A stretch of 64,000 nt of DNA, from NCBI RefSeq assembly GCF_036588685.1, contig NC_086380.1:32754474-32818473 (forward strand), written 5' to 3'. Positions 26,801-38,800 of this stretch are shown here, piece by piece (positions within the stretch are counted from its first letter, which is position 1; each line of letters starts with the position of its first letter). A program made the position numbers and the translations under genes. The notes beneath the pieces were generated by a model that was given only the letters and a program-made list of their open reading frames with translations, was not told where the DNA came from and did not search any database. The DNA comes from Mytilus trossulus (taxonomy: Eukaryota; Mollusca; Bivalvia; Mytilida; Mytilidae).

Positions 26801-29800
26801 ATAGAAAAGTACCTTATAATAGAAAAGCACCTTATAATAGAAAACCACCTTATAATAGAAAAGCACCTTATAATAGAAAAGCACCTTAGAATAGAAAACC
26901 ACCATCTTATAATAGAAAAGCACCATCTTATAATAGAAAACCATCATCTTATAATAGAAAAGCACCATCTTATAATAGAAAAGCACCATCTTATAATAGA
27001 AAAGCACCATCTTATAATAGAAAACCATCATCTTATAATAGAAAAGCACCATCTTATAATAGAAAACCATCATCTTATAATAGAAAACCACCCTCTTATA
27101 ATAGAAAAGCACCATCTTATAATAGAAAACCATCATCTTATAATAGAAAAGCACCATCTTATAATAGAAAACCATCATCTTATAATAGAAAACCACCATC
27201 TTATAATAGAAAAGCACCATCTTATAATAGAAAAGCAATAAAAAAGACACATAAGACAGCTATGGCGTTCCATAGGTATACCTATGTTTTCCTAATTTCC
27301 TTTCTCAATTTTATTGTAATTGAAATTCGTATGCAATATGGCGTTTAGCGACACTTCAGGGGACACCTGCTAAATAATAAAGAACAAAGTTATGTATTCG
27401 GAGCGTCGATCTATAAACACATATTATCTGTCCAAAATATAACTTCACGGACTAAACATTTTCTGCTTTGTTTATTTCAACTTTTTGAATTGTTATAAAA
27501 CGCACGAGATGTGGCATAATTGCATGTCAATGAGACATCTGTCAACCATGATAACTCAAAGTACTTGAATGTAAGCAAATACATGTCACTTTTGTCTTTA
27601 TTTGACTTTGTTATGTTCCCATAAGATGTGCAATGAGACTTTATGCTCATATATAACCTGACACGGAAGTTTTAACTTGATATGTGTTTGATTAATATTG
27701 TTTTATTTTGTTTGTGAATCAATCATTGCATCAAGTTTTTAATAGATGAATTGAAAACCCTGAGTTCACACGCGGTTTTCGTTAGGTTTGGGTTCAGTGC
27801 ACTCTTCGGTTAAGATTTACAATTTGTGACTTGAAGAGTTGTCTTGATGGCACTCATACCACATCTTCTCATATCTATATAGTATTTTCTGGAAGTTCGC
27901 GTTGTCAGTTTTTCTTTAATTTTTGATTTCTGAGTGTCCCCTTTCAATTGTATCTTCTGCTTCTATTTGTTGCCAATTATACCTTTTTAGCTAATATTTA
28001 CACAATCAATATTTTATCATAGCTTGAAACAGCAGTGACTTCTGCAGAAACAAACCTCATCAATATGGTAAATTTGATGTTAGACAAGCGAGACACTGGA
28101 AATACGTCGTCTACAAGCATTGACACGGGTGATGTTTGTGTCAGAGTAGTCAAAGCCAAAGGTCGTGATGTACCAGTCGAGTTCGCCGCCAGAGATGCTG
28201 GATTTGCTCTCCCATTCTTTGAAACATTCCAAGATAAAAAGAGAAAGAAAAATGTATCTATAAGTGTAAGTCTTACCTATCATGCTTATTATATATATAA
28301 AAAAAACCACACTTGATAGCTTTTACGACTGATGGTTTTTGTATATTTTGTATAACACGTACACATTAGATAAAAAGAGAAAGAAAATGTATCAATTAGG
28401 GAAAGTTCTACCTATGTTCGAATTAATTGTAAATTTTAACCATGTTTATTAGTTCACATTATAAAACTACATTTATCTTCTACTACCTGATGTTTTTGTA
28501 AGTTAAGTATGGACGTAGATAATGGATAGGAATGGCGGTTTCTGTGTATATATATATATATACAATGTTTTATAAGATTTGCAAAACGGCGAACACATCT
28601 GTAGGGCAAAATAGGGTTTTTCAACAAAACTATTTTACATGTTTGTGAATTTACTTATTCTTTTTGTCGTTTGTATACAGCCGTTGCCGAATGCTATTTG
28701 TATCGTTCACATTCTTCATAAACCACAAGCATATACTAACTGGTTTTATAGTGTTGATGGGTAAAGGACCTTTATCGGGACTCCTGGATCGGGTGCTTTT
28801 AAGCTCGGGATTTCGGGATTGACATTTTCGGGATCCGGGAATTATTTTTTTCCAATCTCGGGACCTCGGGATTTCGTGTTTTTAATCCCGGGATTTTGGG
28901 ATTTTGTGTTTTTAATCCCGGGATTTCGGGATCAGAACCCCTCCTATATCCCCCAGTGTTGCATTCTATCGACTCTTAATTGTATGTTAGTAGACTGTAA
29001 AAGCTACAAGACTCATGTGCAACATTGTAGTTTAAAGACATTTCAATTTCATATATTTCACAGGTGCTAGCCTACAAGGAAAGTCCATACCTCCATGTTG
29101 ATAATTCGGAAGTGGTAGGATCGTCTGTCATCAAACTCCACGTGCTCGACAAGAAAGGTAAAGAAGAGAAAGACATAAAAGACAAAGATGACCCGATCGA
29201 TGTCTATGTAAACACAAACAAATTAGATGAAGACGGGTACTTTGAAGACATGACAGAATCTCTGACAGACTCCGGTTGGTATATGAGTTATGTTGATACT
29301 AACGAAACAGCGGGAGGATTTATGATGGAAATCAAACTTACGTCATTGAAAATCTGCGACGTATATTGTAAATATGATAGCTATCCAGATGAGGATAATT
29401 ACGATGTTCATGTGAAGACTAAAGGCAAAAGTCGAATTAAGTACAGAGATCCACTTGACCTCAGAGTGACATTTCAAAAGCAGCTACTAAAGATAACTTT
29501 GGCACCGAAAAAAGATGGAAATATGCAGCCTTTAGTTGTCATTGCTAGTTGCGAAGGTATTTTATAAATGCGTTCTGCTTTTAAAAAATAATAAAATATT
29601 AATATAATGCCAGCTTTTTGTTAGACAAATCTGTACCTTTTCCTTTTCTCCTTGAAACAGGGTATAAAGCACACTCCTTACCGTAAATTAAAAACATTCA
29701 CGTTGTCCATTTCTTTAAACTCAAGGATCCATTATTTTAAAGGTACATTTTTATGAAGATTTTTTTTTATTGATAACAAATTCCTTTTTGAATTTAACAA

Positions 29801-32800
29801 TTAAACTTGGAGAAGTTTATGTTCTTTAAACATTTAGTCTATGCAATATGAATGATAACGAGGCTGTTTTACTTGATCCATATTCTTAATCTTCTCATGA
29901 TGTGAATTATGTTTTTCAAATTTACTGGTGCGGTTTTTCAGTTATTTATATAAAGAAATAAACTTATCATAGATGGATGCTCGAATCAAAAATGGTAACC
30001 GCAAGCTAAAGTACGAAATTGAAGAGCATTAATCATGTTAATGACCCAAAATTCCAAAATATTTTGTCAGGTAAAGGGTACAGATACACACTGCTATGAA
30101 GTCTCATTAGGAGATCGGACATAAGCATGTGAATGAAATCAGATCATCCATTACAATCTTTAAACTACTGTATAAACTTAGACTTAGAACTGTATATGTC
30201 TAGTGAGCATTTTTCCAAAAAAAGATGCCCTTTTGACGCAACGCTAGTATTTCTCAAAAGGGGTATTACAGCAGTAGAGTTGTCCAATGAATCTGTGAAA
30301 GTTAAACATGTTTATATCTCGTATTTTTTTTACACAATAGATGACAGACAAGACACCGCAGACAGCGGAAGTGGGACCGGACGACGCAAACGTGCAACTG
30401 GGTTATCATTAGGTGAGTGGACACACAGTGTTCGTTTAAACAGAATCGTTAACTGGACTGACCGGGGCGTATCCAGTCTTGAAAAAGACGTGGTGTTGGG
30501 TGTGGTGTGAAATCAATTTAAACGTTCACGTAGTACATGTAAAACAAAAAGGAATAAAACAGGGTCTTCAGCGGCAAATGACTGGGTTACTAAGTATATG
30601 TATGTCGCTTCGTTTTAAGCATTATGTACACGCGTACGGCACTTATGAAATACACTATATTTGACTCTTTCGAAGTTGATATCTGTTGGTCACATATCGG
30701 TTTTAGATGAAGATAAGTTTTGTCGTGCAAAAACACATTATTTGAAAGATGTCGTATATTCGGTAACTTGACAATGATTGAGTTCCGAAAGTGTAGGACT
30801 TTTCAGATCTCTCAGTTTGCCGATACCTCGGAATTTGTCAATATGTTACACGGATATAATGTACTAAGATTACTAAGTGACTAAGTTGATCAGACTTTAA
30901 GGTACACGTTATAAATGGAAAGAAAAAAACTAAACAACTATTGATTTTTTTTAAAAGAAATATGATTCTGTGTTTATCTTATGCATTCAATTTCAACTAA
31001 ATGTAAGATGGGTCTCATGAGTTTTAACACAAACAAAGGATGTGATTTATACAACTATTCAAATTCTTTTGACATCTACTACCGGTATTATGCATATTTT
31101 AGGGGCCAGCTGAAGGACACCTACGGGTGCGGGAATTCTCGCTACATTGAAGACCCATTGGTTGCCTTCGGCTGTTGTTTGCTTTATGGTCGGGTGGTTG
31201 TCGCTTTGACACATTCACCATTTCATTTCTCAATTTTACTTAAATAACGAAAGCTCATTTTCTTTTTAAAGTTAAACATCAATTTAGAACTGGAGTTTTA
31301 AATGTTCGGACTCTAGAGGAAGGATCTGGAAATTGGACATCAAATGACTTGTTAAAGGTAAATTTGCAATTGTGTGGATACACGAAGAAGCCATCATATA
31401 TTGATACTTCAGAAGTAACATCCCCTACCAATACAAAGCGACGTTCCAATAGCCCTGTCTGGTTTTACATTTTTGTAACAAATGTGTTTAAAAAAACAAT
31501 ATGTGCAAACTTAATTAAGAATTAAAATATCTTTTTTTTCGGATTGCTAAAAAGGTTTATTAGAAGATGTCAATGCGTAGCACGAGCAGTCAAAATAAAA
31601 AAAAAGATGTAATAACGATAGATAATCTCTGTACTCGAATTCATAATTTAAAGACAATTTTAAATTTTAAATTTAGTATTTTGTTTTAAATAAATATAAA
31701 TATAATAACTTTACTTTGTATGCCATCAGACGTTTATTAAACACTGAGATTTCTATGTTTTTTTCAAGAGCGTTCCCGATTAAGTAAACTCGTCATAGGT
31801 ATCAGAAAAACTAATTTGCCAGACTAATGTTTTTTTTCTACAAAAGATTTAGTGAATAGGGAATCTCAAATTTGAAATGTTAAAACAAAAACCGTTAAAG
31901 GGTTAAAGGTTGTTTCAGAAACAAGTGAATTATCACACGAATATTGAGTGATTACTTCGTTTTTATAACCAATACCTCTTTCAGAATTTTATTCATTTGA
32001 ACTGTGTTTTGAATGCACTTATTTTACCTTTTTTATTTTACAGGATATCGGAGCTGACAGTGGGCAAATTCAATTCAAAAGTCACTTCTTTGGAACATTT
32101 TCAGCTGACATGTTTTTCATTGGACCTACTCCTATAGACTTCTCAAAACTCTTTGCCAATTTCATAGCATCATTTGAGGACAGTCCGTATGCATTTGCAG
32201 CTATCGTCTGCATCATCATCATATTTGGTTTTCTGACAATTCCTTTGTATCGAGCAGACAAGAGTGATGAAATTATGGTAACGTGTTGCAGGCTTTATTT
32301 TAAGCTTTTTGTTTTTATATTATTACGTATAGCATAGAACAAAAACTATGTTGTTCATGCTAATTATGCAAACACGTATGTGGCCGTGTATTTTCTTCTT
32401 GAAAGTGGAATATTGGTTTCACCTTTAAATTGTATTTTTCAAACTTTGTTTTACATCAACAAAATAAAGTAGTGTCAAACAAATTCATAAACAAATGAAG
32501 ATAGTTCAATTTGTGTAATTTCAAGTCAGAAAGTAAATTTTATCAAATGTCGTCTGCACATTTGTACAATAACGAAAAAAAGGCGCCAAACTTTCAACCG
32601 ACTATAAGATGTATACACAACTTTACAATACACCCAGATTTTAGCAGGTACTCGTAATAGTGAGAATGTTAGCACATATATTATTTAGATAAGATAAGCC
32701 ACATTACATTTTGTTGGTATAAAGACAAGACCCAGTGGCCTTTTTCACACAAGAAAATACATTATGTTGTAATTATTTCTGAAACAGTGGTTGTAACTAC

Positions 32801-35800
32801 CTCATGTCATTCTGACCTGAGGGTCTTTTTTTTGGTAACTTTTTGTCAAATAGCAAACAAGTCATTTCTAACTTTAGCCTTTGGAAAGTATTTGGACGGA
32901 ATATTAAACATGACGTTCATATAGAAAAATTAACCTTATATTTATAAACAAAAGACCAAATGTAATGGACCTTAACCTTTAATAAGTGAATAATATAGGA
33001 ATATACAGCTCACTTTTTCTAGTAAGGATATCTATATTTCTGCCTTTTCATTTATTTCGGAATGACTTTCCATTCAATGTAAAACTAGAATTTATACTTA
33101 CCATTACCAATTTATTTCTAGTGGAGTTTCCTACCTTTGATGGATAATTCAAACTCCGCAGCAGTAGTGTACTTTTTATCTGTAGAGACCTCTATGACAT
33201 CACCTAAAGTAATGAAATCATCGGTATACGTTAATATCATCGGGAAAGATGCCTCGTCTGGCACCCGAAGACTAGACGACGGCACACGAAAGGTTAGATA
33301 GAATTTATTGGATACAGAACAATGGACAAAAATGCATGTATCTCCATTCATTATATTATATTAAGTATTCTGCACATACATACTCATTTTGGTAAAGTAT
33401 TGCAGTGAGAGAATGAAAGGAAAGTTTTTCAAGTTAATGGCTTGATAATGTGTTTTCTTTTTGATGAGCGTCTGTCACCTTCGGTTTGTTTATGAAAACA
33501 ATCTTTCGTATTATTTAAAAAGAAAAAGACTTTAAAGGTACCAAAATTTAGATAAAACCTCATAAGAGAGACAGCAAACTCATGGTAATATTGAAAAAAA
33601 AGTACAAACAGATCTAGACAAACACTAGTCTACAAAACACTCATTAAAATCTAAAATTGAGCATCAAAAACCCAACAAAAAACGGCTGTACGCGGTGTGA
33701 TATCGGCTTATGCAAGCATCACACATAAATTAATACTTTACATTGGTGATATTATGTTGGAAAAATTATGATAGTAGTATTCGATTATTAATCTTAACAT
33801 GTTAATTGAACAACAATGGTATTTATTGATTTTTTGCAAAAAGAATAACAGAACTAGTTTTCATTTTTATCAGAATTTTACGCGTGGAACATCATCACAT
33901 TTTGAAATGAGGCTACATAAAGATCTCGGAGACTTAAAGACAGTACAAGTATGGCATGATAACGTGGACGAAAAGACAGCATGGCTTCTACAAAAAATTA
34001 CTGTTATAAAGGCAGAGTCGTCTGAAAGGTATGTTAAAGATTGGTATTAAGTTATACCACGTAAACGTTTCATTAGAATCCGTAAATTTGATTGACAGAA
34101 ACAATAGCGAGGCTATCCAAAATCATAATTTACTTTCTTTCCAAATGCAGCTACACATCCTCTCCTTTCAAAAGGTCCAACCAGGCGTAGGATTACAAAC
34201 GCAAACGTTTGTTTTTATGCTCTAAATCTAGTAGCATATACACAAAAAAAGGTGTCAAACTTAGAAATAAATGCCTCCTTTTTTGAAGTTAAACAGTTGA
34301 TTAATAGCATTGATATATGGGTGCATATTTTCATTATGAAGATCTTTAACGTTTTTTTTTATATAATTCTAAAAAGAAGCATTCGATTTTTAAGAATATG
34401 AATCGTTAACTTGATTAGTGATCCAATGAAAATAGCAAAAAATAAAGACAGTATTCCGCTGTTCAATCCGCATCAATCATTAAAGAGAAAAAACAATCCG
34501 GGGGTACAAACCAAAACTGAGGTAGGCACATCAACTATAAAAGGAAAACAACTAAACAACAGAAACACTGTTAAAAAAAAATCCACATGCAACATTATGA
34601 CCACTAATTAAGAAATATATACATTCTGTGATCAATTATTTTAGCTTTTACTTTTCTATATTGTACAACTGGTCTATTTTGCGAAAACGATCGGCTGGCA
34701 TTAGTGGATATTGCTGGAATAAGAATAAAATATGTGAAACAGTTAAAATTCTGCTTTAACTGTGGTAAAATTTGGGTAAAAAAACTATGTATGTTTACCT
34801 CTTTGGTGATTTATGTGATATTTGGTTGCTTTCTCGTTGTTTTCTTTAACTTTCTTAAAATGTTCTTAAAATAATTTTGTAATGGAGAAAAAACGAAACT
34901 ATCAGAAAAAAAACGTAAATTTGGATACAAAACATAATGAATTAAACACTTCAAACTTTTACAGATCATACTCTTTAATGATAATATTGTATTTACATTA
35001 TTGACGACATTTTATGTTTCTAGTTTATTGAATATTTGCAGATACATATTTTTGTGTGGTAAATGGCTATCTTTAGATAGCGAAGACGGCAAAACATGGC
35101 GGAGTGTAGACGTTCTCGATGAAAACCATATTGAAACCGATACATTATTCCATAACTTGACGCAAAAGAAGCTTTTCGATGATCATTTGTGGGTGTCGCT
35201 TTTCAAAAGACCCAGATGTAGTCGGTTTACAAGAGTTCAGAGGTTATGGTGTTTATTGGCTCTATTGTTCCTGGCTATGATATCGTCTGCAATGTGGTAT
35301 GACACACCAGACGACAACAAGATGCAGACGATAAGTGTAGGGCCGCTTAAGTTAAACTACAAACAATTTTACGTTGGATTGATGTCTGGTCTAATAGCAT
35401 TGGTTCCAAGTATGTTATTAGTTTTGATATTTAAAAACAGAAAGTTTAAAGGAGAAAAAACTGCCGGTTGTCATGTACCATGGTGGTTTATCTTTCTTGC
35501 TTACATTTTGGTATTTTTGTGTGTCGGAGCAAGTGGAACGTTTGTATTCTTATACTCTCTACAATGGGGTGGAGCCAAGTCATTGGAATGGATGGTTTCA
35601 TTTGTATTGGCTATTTTCCAGAGTGTTGTAATCCTAGAACCTGTGAAGGTGAGCATTGAATTATTTATCAAATTGTTCGCATATGCATGTAACTAGCAAT
35701 ACAACCAAGACGGACGAAAGATACTTGAAGGACAGTTAAACTCATAGATTGAAAAAAAAACTGACAACGCCATGGCTTAAAAAAAAGAAAAATATACAAA

Positions 35801-38800
35801 TAATAGTACAAAGATACAACACAGAAAACTAAAAACTAAATAACTCGAACCCCATCAAAAACTGGGGGTGATCTCAGGTGCTACGGGAGTGTAAGCAGAT
35901 AGAGATGCTTTATTCCTATTTATTGTGTAGGGATATTGACACATTCTCTGAACGCAACAGAAACTATTAAACAACTCTTTTTGGGTCTACAAGTCATCTG
36001 TATCACGCCCAACGTTCTGTCCCTTTTTTCATATACTGGTATTCTTATTTTGCATTGGCAGTCGAATTCTTGCATCATCATGGACGGGCCAATTCAGTAT
36101 AATATGGAAGACAAATTAGAAAATGTCATATAAAGCAATGTGATTACATCTGGTACAGCAGTCAAATAAAAAGATATTGTATATACACACTGGAAGCAGT
36201 TATGGAGCACTATGACAAGCTAGGCTTCTACAAAATCTATTATCTAGTATTTTAATTTATGGAAGAAACACGAAATCAAACGTATGATTCGCAATGTTCT
36301 GAAGTAAACAAAAAATAAACTAAGGTTGCAGGGTTTGTTGTGTTTTTCCTTAATTGGACATTGAACTGAAATATGATTTTTTTATAAGCAGACTTTATCA
36401 TATCCGAATTTACTGAATTTTTGTTTTTTCTATTCAGGCAATTTTATTAGCCATTTTAGTAGCATGCCTATTTAAAAAGATGGGAAGCAGAGAGTTAGCC
36501 GACAAAAACATGGTAGTTCCGGTTGTAGAAAAAACTGAATATGTTACAGATCTTGGTAGGTTACGAAAGATTAAACTAGTTCTTAAATCGGTAACATCCA
36601 TAGCTATTTGTAATGACATATACGAGAGTTCACAAAATTATAAAGTGAAAGTTACTTTTGTAATAAAGGGCAATATTCCTTTCCTAATTTCTTTTTTTTT
36701 TTTATAAATCTAGAATTTTTAACAAAACTAAGTTTTTACTCCGTCAGGCAAAATGAACCTTCGACTAACATTTGTTTGGTTTTGTTATGTTTTAAATGAT
36801 TGTCTCAATCCGGATGTTATTTTTATTACAGAAAAGGGAGAGGCAACAATTACCCAGCAGGAATCGTGTATGTATCCAGATTTTCCTGGTTTAGAAAAAG
36901 AAGAGGCTGAATTAGTTGTCGCTCGTACACAAGCACAGCTAGACAAACGAATGTGGTCAAAATTTCAGTCCTGGTTAGGAATGATGATGTATGTGGTACT
37001 TGTGGCACTTATTTGTTCGCATAGTGATGTACCAACAGCATATCGCCAGAATGAACATTTATTGCAAACCATTTCTACAGTTTATACAGTGAGTAGATCA
37101 TTCTGAAAGATTGGATTTGTTGGAAGCTCGAATGTGAATTAATTTATATATTGAACACGTAAAGAAAAATAATGTAGAAATGAACATCTCATATATTCTA
37201 AGCATTAGTTGTTGTTAGTAAAACTGTTTTATTCTTAGATGACATGTAAACTAAAATTGAGAATGGAAATGGGGAATGTGTCAAAGAGACAACAACCCGA
37301 CCAAATACAAAAAAACAACAGCAGAAGGTCACCAACAGGTCTTCAATGTAGCGAGAAATTCCCGCACCCAGAGGCGTCCTTCAGCTGGCCCCTAAACAAA
37401 TATATACTAGTTCAGTGATAATGAACGCCATACTAATTTCCAAATTGTACACAAGAAACTAAAATTAAAATAATACAAGACTAGCAAAGGATAGAGGCTC
37501 CTGACTTGGGACAGGCGCAAAAAATGCGGCGGGGTTAAACATGTTATAAATAGTTAGTGATCAACAGTGGTTCAGATGTGGAACAAAACTAAAAAGTGTC
37601 AGAAAACAACCACAAGATCTGAAGTATAATGTTGTGATTATCATTCACTTTATTTTCTATTTTAAGCCCAATTCAACCAACGAGATTTATGACTGGATTA
37701 AAACTACCTTTAACCGTGCTGTTTACCCCAAATGGTGGGAATCAGAAGATGACGAACTCCTTCGCCCAGCATACGTACAGAGATTTACGTTAAATGCGTA
37801 CAACTTTCGTATCACATTGTCACGATTGCGCCAAATCAGAGTTCAGGGTATGTAAATTTAGAAATTTACATTTTTTTTTACGATACCCAATTCAAAATAA
37901 TTGAAAAAAGGAGGGGTCTGTGACACTGAAGTTGAAGCGTGTATATGTTGAACTATGTTCTGTAGATATAGACCGTTTTCCAAATTTTAATTTTAATAAA
38001 AATTGTACCAAATCAGGAATATGACAGTTGTTGTACATTCGTTAGATGTGTTTTATAAATTGTTTTTGCCATTTGATGAGGGTCTTTTTTCGTTTTGAAT
38101 TTTCCTAGGAGTTCAGTATTTTTACTTCTCACAGTTAATGAAAAATAGTTACACTTATGCTAAATTGTTCGGTATTTAAAGATTTCAGTGCTTTACAAAT
38201 GAGTGTATGCCACTTACATGACTTAAAAGTTCTATGTATATGAAACGCGGGTATAGCATACTGCCATCTTTGTTAATTTATTTTGAATGATACTTTATCA
38301 GCTGAAAATTAGGTAACGATAGACTAAAAATCACCCTTTTTTTGCAAGATCTTTAAAAGCAAAAACAAGAAACGGAAACTTACAAAACCTTTTTCATAAG
38401 GATTTACATGTTTATATGTCAATCGATCGATATCATTCAACAAGAATTTGTAGCACTGTTTTAAATTCTTTTGTGTCTTGTACTGTTTTGACAGGTAACT
38501 GTAGTGGGCCAGATGTAACGAGGAACGCAGTTGATACATGTATACCAACATTCAGTAAAAAGACGACGGAAAACAGACATTTTTGTACTTGTATGTTCAT
38601 ATTTTTAATCAAAAAATCGTTTCATCACTAACAATTAAAAATTGCCATGTCGTTAAATCTATTGAAAATAGGAACAACATGTAAAAAATAATTTGGACAA
38701 GATTACAACTATTTGTTTCTTTTATACTTTTAAAATGTTAGAATCTATCGTTGTAATAATGATTTTATTGCTAAAATGCCATTTGATCGGGAACTTTCCT

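Larger units (their letters stand above)
20814..27274. mobile_element. 6.46-kb foldback transposon in an intron
   Basis: Perfect terminal inverted repeats start TATGGAACGCCATAGCTGTC and end with its reverse complement. GGTATA at 20808-20813 is repeated at 27275-27280 as a 6-bp target duplication. Each arm is about 510-545 bp and consists mostly of tandem repeats: outer 21-bp units (CTTTTCTATTATAAGATGGTG) and inner 18-bp units (CTTTTCTATTATAAGGTG), mirrored in the right arm. Arms built of subrepeats are the defining trait of foldback elements. The 5.4-kb interior has no transposase I recognise and contains copies of dispersed families A and B. Confidence 0.85.

Noticed and set aside
26726..27250. 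174-residue repetitive reading frame on the minus strand
   Set aside because: Same cause: the inverted right arm of the foldback element.
33118..33351. 77-residue minus-strand reading frame
   Set aside because: Shadow of the PLAT exon on the plus strand.
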